From assembly GCA_027487905.1 (NCBI GenBank), contig JAIYCR010000020.1, forward strand, positions 62,001-126,000: 64,000 bases of DNA. The letters run 5' to 3'. Position 1 is the stretch's first letter; every line of letters begins with the position of its first letter. Shown piece after piece: positions 45,582-55,213 of this stretch. The notes beneath the pieces are model-generated. The model searched no databases, was not told the origin of the DNA, and saw only the letters and a program-made list of their open reading frames with translations. This stretch comes from Rubrivivax sp. (GTDB lineage: Bacteria > Pseudomonadota > Gammaproteobacteria > Burkholderiales > Burkholderiaceae_C). The position numbers were made by a program, and so were the translations under genes.

Positions 45582-46523
45582 TCAGTCCGGATGCCGGTGG
45601 ACGTGCACCTGCACGTCCAGTCCCTCATAGGCTCCGGCCGCTCCGAACCAGCTGCCCGCAATGGGTGGTGCCTGGTCCGGGTGGCGTGCCACGCCCACGC
45701 GGATCAGCGTGTTGCCGCCCGTGAGGTTGTTGGTGGGGTCGAAGGGCACCCAGCCCGCCCCGGGCAGGTAGGCCTGCATCCACGCGTGGGTCGAGCCCGC
45801 GCCCGTCGTCGGCGCTGTGGCCGCGCTGTCCGCCTCGGCGCCGGCAGCCCCGGCGGCATCGGTGTCGAGCAGGGGGTCGTAGAGGTAGCCCGACACGAAA
45901 CGGCTGGCCACCCCCGCGCGGCGCGCGGCCTCGATCATCAGCAGCGCGAAGTCACGGCAGGAGCCGGTCTGGCGCTCGAGCGTCTCCAGCGGCGCCTGGG
46001 TGCCTTCGGCGTCCCGCGCGGCGTACTGGAAGCGCTCGCGGATGTGCCGGTTCATGGCCAGCAGACCCTGTCGCGGGTTGCCGTTGCCCCGCTCGGGCGC
46101 CTGCATGAAGCCGCGCACCCATTCGGTGAGCCGGCCCTCCGGGTCTTCGTGGGCGGGCCGCAGATAGGGCTCCAGGTCGAGCCTTTCGTCGAGCGAATAG
46201 GCCACCGGAAACACCTGGGCCCTGGGCAGCAGCGGCAGCTCGAGGTTGCTCGTGCGGGCGTGCTCGATGGTGAAGGTGCAGGTGAAGCTCAGGCGGGCGG
46301 ACGGGCCGCGCGGCTGCACCAGCGCCACCGAGTTGGAGTGCGGGTCCTGGATCAGCCGGATGTCGGCTTCCGGGCTCACCTGCAGGTCGGTCGCCAGCAC
46401 CCGCAGGTCGTGGCTGTCCCGCGGGCGGAACATCACCCGGTGCTCGCCGAAATGCACCGCTTCCCTGTAGCGATAGGTGGTGACGTGGCGGATGTCGTAC
46501 CGAACCACGGGTGTCATGGGCAT
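45582..46523 (-). CDS. Transglutaminase-family cysteine peptidase-like protein
   Basis: Product of 313 residues with the N-terminal bacterial transglutaminase-associated domain (YDIRHVTTYRYREAVHFGEHRVMFRPRD) and a transglutaminase-like core. The triad is present: Cys in QTGSCRDFALLMIEAAR, His in STHAWMQAYLPGAGW and Asp in VPFDPTNN. An Ala/Thr-rich insertion (about 20 residues) lies between Cys and His. Two ATGs (46523 and 46517) could start it. Stands alone between the helicase and FKBP genes; substrate unknown. Confidence 0.9.
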   Translation of the reverse strand: MPMTPVVRYDIRHVTTYRYREAVHFGEHRVMFRPRDSHDLRVLATDLQVSPEADIRLIQDPHSNSVALVQPRGPSARLSFTCTFTIEHARTSNLELPLLPRAQVFPVAYSLDERLDLEPYLRPAHEDPEGRLTEWVRGFMQAPERGNGNPRQGLLAMNRHIRERFQYAARDAEGTQAPLETLERQTGSCRDFALLMIEAARRAGVASRFVSGYLYDPLLDTDAAGAAGAEADSAATAPTTGAGSTHAWMQAYLPGAGWVPFDPTNNLTGGNTLIRVGVARHPDQAPPIAGSWFGAAGAYEGLDVQVHVHRHPD

Positions 46524-46557
46524 CCGCGGTCCGGTCGGCAGTGTCGGGGACGGGGTG

Positions 46558-46905
46558 TCAGACGCCGAGCAGTTCGACTTCGAACTTCAAGGTGGCATTG
46601 GGCGGGATCACCCCGCCCGCGCCGCGCGCGCCGTAACCGAGTTCCGGCGGAATGATCAGCACGCGCGTGCCGCCCACCTTCATGCCCTGCACGCCCTCGT
46701 CCCAGCCGCGGATGACCATGCCGGCGCCCAGGTCGAAGTCGAAGGGGCTGCGGCGGTCCTTGCTGCTGTCGAACTTGCGTCCCTGGACGCCGTTCTCGTA
46801 GAGCCAGCCGGTGTAGTGCACGGTCACGTGCTGTCCGGCGGCGGCTTCGGCGCCCGTGCCGGGCACGGTGTCTTCGTACTGGAGACCAGAGGGATTGGTA
46901 TTCAT
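46558..46905 (-). CDS. FKBP-type peptidyl-prolyl isomerase
   Basis: Single FKBP domain of 115 residues, speeding cis-trans proline isomerisation. The fold signature VTVHYTGWLYENG, KFDSSKDRRSPFDFDLGAGMVIRGWDEGVQGMKVGGTR and the LGYGARGAGGVIPPNATLKFEVELL end are complete. No signal peptide, so cytoplasmic. I use the ATG at 46905 (MNTNPSGLQYED); an upstream in-frame ATG at 46938 adds 11 unrelated residues. Confidence 0.95.
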   Translation of the reverse strand: MNTNPSGLQYEDTVPGTGAEAAAGQHVTVHYTGWLYENGVQGRKFDSSKDRRSPFDFDLGAGMVIRGWDEGVQGMKVGGTRVLIIPPELGYGARGAGGVIPPNATLKFEVELLGV

Positions 46906-46953
46906 GGCGTGCTCGGTGCTGCTGCGTGCAGCGTGCAAAGGAAGGACGGGATG

Positions 46954-47931
46954 CTAGCCCACAGGGCCGGGCCCGGTGCCGGCGTCGCCGGGTCTGGCCG
47001 CCGGGCCGCTGGCGGGGCGCGAAACGTCGGCCCAGGGCCAGGCCTGCACCGCCGCATCCAGCCAGCGGCGCACGCTGTGCGTCTGCGCGCGGGCCTGGCT
47101 CAGCGGCGCCGGCAGGCCCAGGCAAGCCCCCGCCTCGGCCAGCGCCGCCACCGGGTCGTGCAGGTCGAGCGCCGCCGCGCCGTTCTGCTTGCTGAGCTTC
47201 CTGCCGTCGGCGGCGACCACCAAGGGCGTGTGCAGGTAGCGGGGCTGCGGCAGGCCCAGTGCACGCTGCAGCGCGATCTGGCCCGCCGTGCTGTCGGCGA
47301 GGTCCTCGCCCCGGACCACGTCGGTGATGCCCTGGTCGGCGTCGTCCACCACCACGGCCAGCGGGTAGGCCCACAGCCCGTCCGAGCGCTGCAGGATGAA
47401 GTCGCCCACGGCCTGTCCGACCGCCTGCGTCTGCGGACCCAGGCGCCGGTCGGCCCAGGACACGACCAGGTCCGGATCGACCTTCAGGCGCAGGGCGCCC
47501 GGTCCGTCCAGCGGCCAATGCCGCAGCCAGCAAGCGCCCGGGCAGCCGTAGCCGTCGGCAGGACGAAGCGCAGCCTCCGCGCTCCTTGCCTGCAGCCGGT
47601 CGCGCCGCGAACAGCGGCAGCGGTAGACCCGACCCTGCCGCGCCAGGCGCTGGACGGCCGCCTGGTAGAGACGGTCGCGGGCGGATTGCCACACCACCTC
47701 GGCGTCGCTGACCAGCCCCAGGGCCTGCAACTGCAGCCCGATGCCCTGTGCCGCCTCCGGCGTGCATCGGGGCCGGTCCACATCCTCGATCCGCACCCGC
47801 CACTGCCCGCCCTGCGAACGCGCGTCCAGCCAGCTGGCCAGCGCGGCCACGAGCGAACCCCGGTGGAGCAGGCCGGTGGGAGACGGCGCGAAGCGGCCTT
47901 GGTAGCCGCCGGGGGGCGAGGGCAGGGACAT
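46954..47931 (-). CDS. gluQ: Glutamyl-Q tRNA(Asp) synthetase
   Basis: Truncated GluRS-like enzyme that attaches glutamate to queuosine of tRNA(Asp). The 325-residue product has [15 protein letters not shown] (the HIGH-type motif), IEDVDRPR, the zinc-site cysteines (YRCRCS and GCPGAC) and KLSKQ, but no anticodon-binding domain, which distinguishes it from full GluRS. I start at the ATG 47931, 11 codons inside an in-frame ATG at 47964, because homology starts at [10 protein letters not shown]. Confidence 0.92.
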   Translation of the reverse strand: MSLPSPPGGYQGRFAPSPTGLLHRGSLVAALASWLDARSQGGQWRVRIEDVDRPRCTPEAAQGIGLQLQALGLVSDAEVVWQSARDRLYQAAVQRLARQGRVYRCRCSRRDRLQARSAEAALRPADGYGCPGACWLRHWPLDGPGALRLKVDPDLVVSWADRRLGPQTQAVGQAVGDFILQRSDGLWAYPLAVVVDDADQGITDVVRGEDLADSTAGQIALQRALGLPQPRYLHTPLVVAADGRKLSKQNGAAALDLHDPVAALAEAGACLGLPAPLSQARAQTHSVRRWLDAAVQAWPWADVSRPASGPAARPGDAGTGPGPVG

Positions 47932-47988
47932 CGCAGCGGGGGAGGGTCGCGGCAGCGGGTTCAACCCGGCGCAGTCGTGGCCACCCCG

Positions 47989-49074
47989 TCAGCCCAGCGG
48001 CGGCGACGCCTGTCGTTCGACGAGCGAGCGTCGGCTGGCGGGCGACTGCAGCTGTTCGAGCCACCAGCTGAGGGCCTTGCCCAGCGCCACCGGCTGTCCA
48101 CGGGGGCCGATGGGGCATCGCCAGGCGTAGGCCAGCCGTGGCGTCTGCGGCTGCCGCTGCAGCTCTCGCACGACCAGCTGGCCCGCCTCGACATGGGGCC
48201 TGACCATGGGCTCGGGCAGGAAGCCGCAACCCAGGCCGCGGCGCTGGGCTTCCAGCTTGTCCCTGAGCGTGGAGACCGTCAGCACCTCCTGGCCCGGCAA
48301 CAGGTTGACCGTGATGCGGTCCAGGCGCTGCGCCGAATCGGCGACCGCGACGGCCCGGTGCCGCACCAGCTCGGCATCGCTGATCGGACCGACATGAGCC
48401 GCCAGCGGATGGTGGGGGGCCACCACGAAGACGAAGGGCATGTCGGCCAGCGCCTGGACCGCGATGCCCGTCGGCGTGGGGGACTCGGCCGGCACGCCGA
48501 TGGCCAGGTCGGCCTCGCCGTTGATCAGCGCTTCCCAGGTGCCGGCCAGCACCTCGTTGCGCAGACGCACGCGGGTACCCGGTCCGGCGTCGCGGGCATG
48601 GGGCGGTGTGCTGGATGGCAGCGAGGTGCGCGCTGTGGCGTCGCCCGCCGCTGCACGGGCCCGCGCCCCTTCCCTGTCCGGTGCGTCCTCCCCGGCCCAG
48701 GGGCGCAAGGCATAGAAGGACTCGCACAGGTCGAAGATCGTCGAGCGCGAGACCACGTCGTCCACGGCGATGGTCAGCTGCGTCTCCCAGCCGCTGCCCA
48801 CGCGCCGCACCCGGTTGGCCACCGCGTCGATCTGTTCGAGCAGCCGGCGCCCTTCGGCCAGAAGCTCGGCGCCTGCCGGCGTGAGCTGCGCCTGACGGCT
48901 GCGGCGGTCGAAGAGCAGCACATCCAGCGCGTCCTCGAGCTGGCGCACGTTGTAGGTGAGCGCGGAGGGCACCTTGCCGAGCTCGCGGGCGGCTGCGGCG
49001 AAGCTGCCCGCCCGCGCGATGGTGTCCATCATCGACAGGGCTTCGGGCGTCAGCACATTGCGGCTCGTCGTCAT
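47989..49074 (-). CDS. LysR-family transcriptional regulator
   Basis: Regulator of 361 residues with an N-terminal winged helix-turn-helix (EALSMMDTIARAGSFAAAARELGKVPSALTYNVRQLE) and a type 2 periplasmic-binding-fold effector domain (ADLAIGVPAESPTPTGIAVQAL). Divergent from the pirin gene across 142 bases, so it probably controls it. Length exceeds the usual 300: residues about 125-168 (Arg/Ala/Pro/Ser-rich) look like an insertion in the effector domain. Effector unknown. Confidence 0.93.
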   Translation of the reverse strand: MTTSRNVLTPEALSMMDTIARAGSFAAAARELGKVPSALTYNVRQLEDALDVLLFDRRSRQAQLTPAGAELLAEGRRLLEQIDAVANRVRRVGSGWETQLTIAVDDVVSRSTIFDLCESFYALRPWAGEDAPDREGARARAAAGDATARTSLPSSTPPHARDAGPGTRVRLRNEVLAGTWEALINGEADLAIGVPAESPTPTGIAVQALADMPFVFVVAPHHPLAAHVGPISDAELVRHRAVAVADSAQRLDRITVNLLPGQEVLTVSTLRDKLEAQRRGLGCGFLPEPMVRPHVEAGQLVVRELQRQPQTPRLAYAWRCPIGPRGQPVALGKALSWWLEQLQSPASRRSLVERQASPPLG

Positions 49075-49216
49075 GCCCTTCAGTCTATTTGAAGGGCGCC
49101 GTCATTCCCCTCGGACCACGACCCGCCTGCCGCTGCCTACAGTGCGGCTTCCTCGCCCGCGGCCGCTGACGGCCGCGCCGCCCGTGCCGGCCGCACGCCC
49201 CTTCCGGGAGCTCCGC

Positions 49217-49939
49217 ATGATCACCCTTCGCAAGGCCGCCGATCGCGGCCACGCCGACCACGGCTGGCTGGACAGCTGGCACAGCTTCTCCTTCGCCGAT
49301 TACCACGACCCGGCGCACATGGGCTTCGGCAACCTGCGCGTCATCAACGAGGACCGCATCGCCCCCGGCACCGGCTTCGGCACCCACGGGCACCGCGACA
49401 TGGAGATCGTCAGCTACGTGCTCGACGGCGAGCTGGCCCACCGCGACAGCCTGGGCAACGGCGAACCCGGTGCGGCGCACAGCGGCGTGATCCGCCCGGG
49501 CGACGTGCAGCGCATGAGCGCGGGCACCGGCGTGCGCCACAGCGAGTTCAACCACGCGAAGGACCGCGCCACCCACTTCCTGCAGATCTGGATCGAACCT
49601 TCCGTGCGCGGCGTCGCGCCCGGCTATGAACAGAAGCACTTCGACGAAGCGGACAAGCGTGGCCGGCTGCGTCTGGTGGCCAGCCCCGATGGCGCCGAGG
49701 GCTCGGTGCGCCTGCATGCGGATGCCCGCATCCATGCCGGTCTCTTCGACGGCGCCGAATCGGCCGAGCGCGCGCTGGATCGCTCCCGCAAGGCCTATGT
49801 GCACCTCGTCCGCGGTGAGCTCACGGTGAACGGCCAGGCGCTCAGCGCGGGCGATGCGCTGCGCATCAGCGGCGAGGACAGCCTGCAGCTGCGCGACGGG
49901 CGTGCGGCCGAGGTCCTGGTGTTCGATCTGGCGCCTTGA
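49217..49939 (+). CDS. Pirin family protein
   Basis: Bicupin iron protein of 240 residues. Metal ligands sit in FGTHGHRDMEIVSYV (His57, His59) and GTGVRHSEFNH (His108, Glu110), matching quercetinase-like pirins such as YhhW. The second cupin (LVRGELTVNGQALSAGDAL) lacks ligands. It starts at ATG 49217 after a GGGAG-rich run. Divergently paired with a LysR regulator, the common arrangement for this family. Quercetin 2,3-dioxygenase activity is possible but not shown. Confidence 0.93.
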   Translation: MITLRKAADRGHADHGWLDSWHSFSFADYHDPAHMGFGNLRVINEDRIAPGTGFGTHGHRDMEIVSYVLDGELAHRDSLGNGEPGAAHSGVIRPGDVQRMSAGTGVRHSEFNHAKDRATHFLQIWIEPSVRGVAPGYEQKHFDEADKRGRLRLVASPDGAEGSVRLHADARIHAGLFDGAESAERALDRSRKAYVHLVRGELTVNGQALSAGDALRISGEDSLQLRDGRAAEVLVFDLAP

Positions 49940-49970
49940 GCCTGGGCACCGGGGCAGGGCGGCATTGCAC

Positions 49971-50007
49971 CGCCCGCGTGGCGGGCGCTTGGGGACTGGG
50001 CCCCAAG
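49971..50007. repeat. Two adjacent inverted repeats between pirin and dnaE
   Basis: CGCCCGC/GCGGGCG (49971-49987, 3-base loop) is followed at once by CTTGGGG/CCCCAAG (49988-50007, 6-base loop). The first may end the pirin transcript; the second overlaps the area just ahead of a TAGAAT box (50019-50024) and could be an operator or a second hairpin. Confidence 0.5.
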
Positions 50008-50030
50008 CCCGGGCTTCCTAGAATGCCGGG

Positions 50031-53000
50031 ATGTCCTTTGTCCATCTGCGTCTGCACAGCGAATACTCCGTCGTCGACGGCACCTTGAGGGTCGACGCCG
50101 CCGTCAAGGCGGCGCGCCGGGACGGCCAGGGCGCGCTGGCGCTCACCGACCTGTGCAACCTCTTCGCCGCGGTGAAGTTCTACACCGCGGCTCGCAAGGC
50201 GGGGGTCAAGCCCATCCTGGGCGCCGATTGCTGGGTGGCCCTGGAGGGCGAGGCCGCCCCGTCGCGGCTGCTGCTGCTGGTACAGGACTCAACCGGCTAC
50301 CTCAACCTGTGCGAGCTGCTCTCGCAGGCCTGGCTCCAGGCCGAGGGGCGCCTGCCGGCCGTCGTGCCCTGGGCTGCGCTGCTCGCCCGCTCCGAGGGCC
50401 TGCTGGCCTTGTCCGGTGCCGAGCACGGCGCCATCGGCCAGGCGCTGAGCACCGGCGATTCGTCCCGTGCGATGTCGCTGGCCAACCGGCTGGGTGCACT
50501 CTTTCCCGGACGCTTCCACCTGGAGGTGCAGCGCGCCGGCCTGCCGGGCCAGGAAGCCCTGGTGCGCCGGACGGCGGCGCTGGCCGCAGCCACCGGCCTG
50601 CCGCTGGTGGCCACCCACCCGGTTCAGTTCGAGACCCCGGACGACTTCGAAGCGCACGAAGCCCGCGTCTGCGTGGCCGATGGCGAGACGCTGGGCAACC
50701 CCAAGCGGGTCAAGCGATTCAGCCGCGAGCAGTACTTCCAGTCCCAGGCGGAGATGCGCGAACGCTTCGCCGACCTGCCCAGCGCGCTGGAGAACACGCT
50801 GGCCATCGCGCAGCGCTGCAACCTCACGCTCACCCTGGGGCGTCCGCAGCTGCCGGCATTCCCCACGCCGGCGGTCGACGGCGTGCCGATGACCATCGAG
50901 GCCTACTTCCGGCAGGCCTCGCAGGCGGGGCTGGAGCTGCGACTGGCCGCGCTCTATCCCGATGCGGCCAGGCGCGAGGCGGAACGCCCCCGCTATCAGC
51001 AGCGCCTGGAGTTCGAGATCGCCACCATCCTCAAGATGGGCTTTCCCGGCTACTTCCTCATCGTGGCCGACTTCATCCAGTGGGCGCGGGCCAACGGCTG
51101 TCCGGTCGGCCCGGGCCGCGGCTCCGGCGCCGGCTCGCTGGTGGCCTATGCGCTGAGCATCACCGACCTCGACCCGCTGCGCTACAACCTGCTGTTCGAG
51201 CGCTTCCTCAACCCCGACCGCGTGTCGATGCCTGACTTCGACATCGACTTCTGCCAGGGCAACCGCGACCGGGTGATCGACTACGTCAAGCTCAAGTACG
51301 GGCGCGATGCGGTGAGCCAGATCGCCACCTTCGGCACCATGGCGGCCAAGGCCGCGCTGCGTGACGTGGGCCGGGTTCTGGGCATGGGCTACGGGCATGT
51401 GGACAGCGTCGCCAAGCTGGTGCCCGCCCCACCCGGCAAGACGGTCACCCTGGCCCGCCCGGGCGACGACCCCGACCCCGGCCTCATCTACGCGCGGCGC
51501 GAGGCGCCCGAGATCGAGGAGCGCGAGCGCAAGGAGGAAGAGGTCGCCGAATTGCTGGCCCTGGCCGAACGCTGCGAGGGCCTGGTCCGCAACATCGGCA
51601 TGCACGCCGGTGGCGTTCTCATCGCGCCGGGCCGCATCACCGACTTCTGCCCCCTCTACCTGCAGCCGGGCAGCGATTCGGCGGTCAGCCAGTTCGACAA
51701 GGATGACGTCGAAGCCATCGGGCTGGTGAAGTTCGACTTCCTCGGTCTTGCCACGCTGACCATCATGGAGCTGGCGCGGGAATTCATCCGCAGCCGCCGC
51801 CCCGGCCAGGCCGACTTCCGCTACGAAGCGCTGCCGCTGGATGACCGCGCCACCTACGAGCTGATGAGCGAAGGCCGCACCGTCGCGGTGTTCCAGCTGG
51901 AGTCGCCGGGCATGCAGCGCATGCTGCGCGAGGCCCGCCCCAGCGTGTTCGAGGACGTCATCGCGCTGGTCGCGCTGTACCGGCCCGGCCCCATGGACCT
52001 CATCCCCAGCTTCTGCGCGCGCAAGCACGGCAAGGAGGAGGTCGAGTACCCGCACCCGCTGATGCGAGAGGTGCTGGAGGAGACCTACGGGATCATGGTC
52101 TACCAGGAGCAGGTGATGCAGGTGGCGCAGCGCCTGGGCGGCTATTCGCTCGGCGGTGCGGACCTGCTGCGCCGGGCGATGGGCAAGAAGAAGGCCGAGG
52201 AGATGGCCCAGCACCGGGTCACCTTCGCGGAAGGCGCGGCGCGCAACGGCATCGAAGCCGGCCAGGCGAACGAGATCTTCGACCTGATGGAGAAGTTCGC
52301 CGGCTACGGCTTCAACAAGTCGCACGCCGCCGCCTATGCGCTGCTGGCCTACCACACGGCCTACCTGAAGGCGCACTACCTGGCGGAGTTCACCGCGGCC
52401 AACATGAGCGTGTCCATCGACGACACCGACAAGCTCAAGGTCTTCCGCGACGATGCACTGGCCGCCGGCCTTCGATTCGAGCCGCCGAACATCAACACCG
52501 GCACCTACCGCTTCGAGCCGGTGTCCAGCACGGCGGTGCGCTATGGCCTGGGGGCGGTCAAGGGCACCGGCCAGGCTGCCATCGAGGCGGTCGTCGCCGC
52601 GCGCAGCCAGGGCGGGCCCTTCACCTCGCTCTTCGACTTCTGCCGCCGGGTGGACCGCAGCCGGGTGAACAAGCGCACCGTCGAGGCGCTGATCAAGGCA
52701 GGCGCCTTCGACCCGCTGGATGCGGCCGGCGCCGCACTGCGCCCCCGGTGGCTGGCCAGCATCTCCCTCGCCTTCGACTACGCCGACCTGCAGGAAGCCC
52801 ATGCGCAGCAGGGCGGGCTCTTCGACTTCGGTGACGGCGAACCGGACGGCGCGAGCACCGGTGCCTCCGACGAACTGCCGCCGCTGGTGGATGCTGCTCC
52901 CTGGGGCGTGCGCGAGCGGCTCTCGCACGAGAAGGCCGCGCTGGGCCTGACCTGGTCAGGCCACCTCTTCGACGAGCACGCCCAGGAGGTGCGCCGCTTC

Positions 53001-53573
53001 GCCCGACGCACGCTGCAGGACGTGGGCGACGCCCGCGAGCCGCAGCTGCTCGCCGGCATCGTGTGCGACCTTCGGCTGACGACCAACCCGCGAGGCCGGG
53101 TGGCCCTGTTCCGGCTGGACGACGGCAGCGAGGCCATGGACGCGGTGGCCGGCGAGGATGTGATCGACAGCGCCCGCGACCTGTTGCGCGACGATGCGCT
53201 GGTGATCGTGCAGGCCAAGGTGCAGCTCGACCGATTCAACGGCGGGGTGCGCCTGAACGTGACGCAGCTGATGGACCTGCCCACGGCCCGGTGCCGCTAC
53301 GGAAAGTTCCTGCGGGTGCCGGTCGCGTCCACGGCGCCGCCGGTGGCCCAGCTGCTGCGCGAGCACCCCTGCCGCAGCGTGCAGACCGAGCATGGCGAGC
53401 TGACCCAGGGCCTGGCGGTTCGACTGCTGCTGCAAAGGCCACAGGCCCGGGCCGAGCTCGACCTGGGCGATGCCGCCCGATTCTTCCCGAGCGACGAGGC
53501 GCTGGCCCGCTGGCGCTCGCTCGCCGGTCCGGGCGTGGCCGCCGAGGACCTGCCGGTCATCGTCTACGCCTGA
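50031..53573 (+). CDS. dnaE: DNA polymerase III alpha subunit
   Basis: Replicative polymerase catalytic subunit, 1180 residues (DnaE1 size). The N-terminal PHP domain starts HLRLHSEYSVVDG. The polymerase core has GPGRGSGAGSLVAYAL and the catalytic MPDFDIDFC (about 398-406). IGMHAGGVLIAPG, YRPGPMDLIP, HGKEEVEYPHP and GIMVYQEQVMQ are all present, followed by HhH and OB-fold regions. The ATG is 7 bases after a TAGAAT box, so that box cannot be a normal promoter for this start, and transcription probably begins further upstream. Confidence 0.96.
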   Translation: MSFVHLRLHSEYSVVDGTLRVDAAVKAARRDGQGALALTDLCNLFAAVKFYTAARKAGVKPILGADCWVALEGEAAPSRLLLLVQDSTGYLNLCELLSQAWLQAEGRLPAVVPWAALLARSEGLLALSGAEHGAIGQALSTGDSSRAMSLANRLGALFPGRFHLEVQRAGLPGQEALVRRTAALAAATGLPLVATHPVQFETPDDFEAHEARVCVADGETLGNPKRVKRFSREQYFQSQAEMRERFADLPSALENTLAIAQRCNLTLTLGRPQLPAFPTPAVDGVPMTIEAYFRQASQAGLELRLAALYPDAARREAERPRYQQRLEFEIATILKMGFPGYFLIVADFIQWARANGCPVGPGRGSGAGSLVAYALSITDLDPLRYNLLFERFLNPDRVSMPDFDIDFCQGNRDRVIDYVKLKYGRDAVSQIATFGTMAAKAALRDVGRVLGMGYGHVDSVAKLVPAPPGKTVTLARPGDDPDPGLIYARREAPEIEERERKEEEVAELLALAERCEGLVRNIGMHAGGVLIAPGRITDFCPLYLQPGSDSAVSQFDKDDVEAIGLVKFDFLGLATLTIMELAREFIRSRRPGQADFRYEALPLDDRATYELMSEGRTVAVFQLESPGMQRMLREARPSVFEDVIALVALYRPGPMDLIPSFCARKHGKEEVEYPHPLMREVLEETYGIMVYQEQVMQVAQRLGGYSLGGADLLRRAMGKKKAEEMAQHRVTFAEGAARNGIEAGQANEIFDLMEKFAGYGFNKSHAAAYALLAYHTAYLKAHYLAEFTAANMSVSIDDTDKLKVFRDDALAAGLRFEPPNINTGTYRFEPVSSTAVRYGLGAVKGTGQAAIEAVVAARSQGGPFTSLFDFCRRVDRSRVNKRTVEALIKAGAFDPLDAAGAALRPRWLASISLAFDYADLQEAHAQQGGLFDFGDGEPDGASTGASDELPPLVDAAPWGVRERLSHEKAALGLTWSGHLFDEHAQEVRRFARRTLQDVGDAREPQLLAGIVCDLRLTTNPRGRVALFRLDDGSEAMDAVAGEDVIDSARDLLRDDALVIVQAKVQLDRFNGGVRLNVTQLMDLPTARCRYGKFLRVPVASTAPPVAQLLREHPCRSVQTEHGELTQGLAVRLLLQRPQARAELDLGDAARFFPSDEALARWRSLAGPGVAAEDLPVIVYA

Positions 53574-53593
53574 GCGGCCAGGACGCACGGTTT

Positions 53594-53995
53594 TCAGCGG
53601 CGCACGTCGGCGCCCGCCGAGCGGTTGGCCCCGGCGTTGGCGTTCGCGTTGGCGTTGCCGCTGGCGTTCGCGCCGGCCTGGGCGACGACGGGCCGCGTCG
53701 CCGCGGCAGCCCGCGGGTCGGGCTTGCTGCCGAAGGTGCTGCCATTCACCGTGAGGCCCCCGTCGGACAGGCGGACCGCGTTCTTCGGGCCGACGCCCAC
53801 GATGCGCTGCATCAGGTCGGGCCAGTCCTTGAAGGCGCCGACCTTGCGCTCGGCCAGGATCTTCGACGACAGGGCCGGCCCGATGCCCTTGACCGATTCG
53901 AGGGCCGCCTGGTCGGCCTTGTTGACGTCGACGGCGGCCAGGGCCAGGGAGGTGCACAGCGCCAGCACGAGGGCGGAGAGGGACTTCATCAGCAT
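53594..53995 (-). CDS. ComEA-like helix-hairpin-helix DNA-binding protein
   Basis: Exported protein of 133 residues. The signal peptide MLMKSLSALVLALCTSLALA is followed directly by a ComEA-type HhH pair (VDVNKADQAALESVKGIGPALSSKILAERK), which binds double-stranded DNA. A C-terminal tail rich in Asn-Ala repeats (ASGNANANANAGA) follows. ComEA proteins draw DNA into the periplasm in natural transformation. The ATG at 53995 has GGAG 6 bases upstream; the second ATG (53989) is less favoured. Other competence genes are not in the window. Confidence 0.88.
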   Translation of the reverse strand: MLMKSLSALVLALCTSLALAAVDVNKADQAALESVKGIGPALSSKILAERKVGAFKDWPDLMQRIVGVGPKNAVRLSDGGLTVNGSTFGSKPDPRAAAATRPVVAQAGANASGNANANANAGANRSAGADVRR

Positions 53996-54204
53996 GGGGA
54001 ACTCCAGCGAAAGGGGTTTGGATGAAAGGAAGAACACCGAGCCGCAGTCCTGAACCGGTGTCACCGGATCAGGCCGCGACGCAATGGATTCTTCGGATCC
54101 AGACTCCCGCCGGCATCGCCCTGCAGGGCGAAGCGGGGCCCACCCGCTGGGGGCGCCCTCCGTCGAGGGATGGCCGGTTGAGGCCCTCCGTGCCAGGCGC
54201 TTGA

Positions 54205-55200
54205 TCAGGCCGCGGTGTCGGCCAGCCAGTCCACGTAGCGGGCCACACCCGTGGCCACATCGGCGAAGGCATGGTCGCAGCCTGCGGCACGCAGCCGCGT
54301 GAGGTCCGCCTGGGTGTGGCACTGGTACTTGCCCACCAGTGCATCGGGGAAGGCGATGTACTGCACCAGGCCCTGGTCGAGCAGGGCCTGCAGGTCGAGG
54401 GGCGCGTGGCCCTTGCGGGCGCGCGCGGCGTTCACCGTGGCCACCGCCACGTCGTTGAAGGGCTGCGCCCGGCCACTGCCCAGGTTGAAGATGCCGCGTT
54501 GCTGCGGGTTCTGCAGGAACCACAGGTTCACCGCCACCACATCGTCGACGAAGACGAAGTCGCGGTTCTGCTCGCCGGGGCCGTAGCCCCCATAGGCGCC
54601 GAAGAGCTTGACGGTGCCGTGCTCCCGGAACTGGTGGAAGTGGTGGAAGGCGACCGATGCCATCCGCCCCTTGTGCTGCTCGCGCGGGCCGTAGACGTTG
54701 AAGTAGCGAAAGCCCGCCACCTGCTGCGGGGCGGCGTCGATCATGCGTCGGACGACGTTGTCGAAGAGCAGCTTGGAGTAGCCGTAGACGTTCAGCGGCT
54801 GCTCGAAGCTCGGCTCTTCGCGGAAGGTGTCCGAGCCGCCGTAGGTTGCCGCCGACGACGCATACAGCAGCCGGGTGCCCTGGGCCATGCAGGCATCGAG
54901 CAGGTCCTTGGAGCAGCGGTAGTTGGTGTCCAGCATGAAGCGGCCATCGTGCTCCATGGTGTCGCTGCAGGCGCCCTGGTGCAGCACCGCGTCCACCCGG
55001 CCGAACTCGCCGCGGGTGAAGCGGGGATAGAAGTCGCGGTGGTCGAGGTAGTCGCTCAGCCGGGCGCCCAGCAGATTGCGGTACTTGGCGCCGTCGGTCA
55101 GGTCGTCCACCGCAATGACGTCGTCGATGCCCAGGCCGTTCAGGCCGCGCAGCAGGTTGCTGCCGATGAAGCCGGCCGCGCCGGTGACGATCACGCGCAT
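54205..55200 (-). CDS. rfaD: ADP-L-glycero-D-manno-heptose-6-epimerase
   Basis: NAD(P)-dependent epimerase of LPS inner-core heptose synthesis, 331 residues. The Rossmann start [16 protein letters not shown], the LHQGACSDT loop, [11 protein letters not shown] with catalytic Ser, the YxxxK motif ([11 protein letters not shown]), and [25 protein letters not shown] are diagnostic. Lies 13 bases after rfaE1. Between this gene and comEA-like (53996-54204) is a 209-base gap with only a palindrome at 54055-54067 (CCGGTG-T-CACCGG). Confidence 0.96.
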   Translation of the reverse strand: MRVIVTGAAGFIGSNLLRGLNGLGIDDVIAVDDLTDGAKYRNLLGARLSDYLDHRDFYPRFTRGEFGRVDAVLHQGACSDTMEHDGRFMLDTNYRCSKDLLDACMAQGTRLLYASSAATYGGSDTFREEPSFEQPLNVYGYSKLLFDNVVRRMIDAAPQQVAGFRYFNVYGPREQHKGRMASVAFHHFHQFREHGTVKLFGAYGGYGPGEQNRDFVFVDDVVAVNLWFLQNPQQRGIFNLGSGRAQPFNDVAVATVNAARARKGHAPLDLQALLDQGLVQYIAFPDALVGKYQCHTQADLTRLRAAGCDHAFADVATGVARYVDWLADTAA

Positions 55201-55213
55201 CGCGGACCTCCTT

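Noticed and set aside
46477-49092. An 871-codon open frame on the plus strand
   Set aside because: It is antisense to the FKBP, gluQ and LysR genes, all clearly real, and its composition is Arg/Gln/His/Gly-rich with no recognisable domain.
50289-52928. An 879-codon open frame antisense to dnaE
   Set aside because: dnaE on the plus strand is certain. The antisense frame is low-information and lacks motifs.
53996-54204. Possible tRNA or small RNA in the comEA-rfaD gap
   Set aside because: I found only a short palindrome at 54055-54067 and no cloverleaf, CCA end or promoter.
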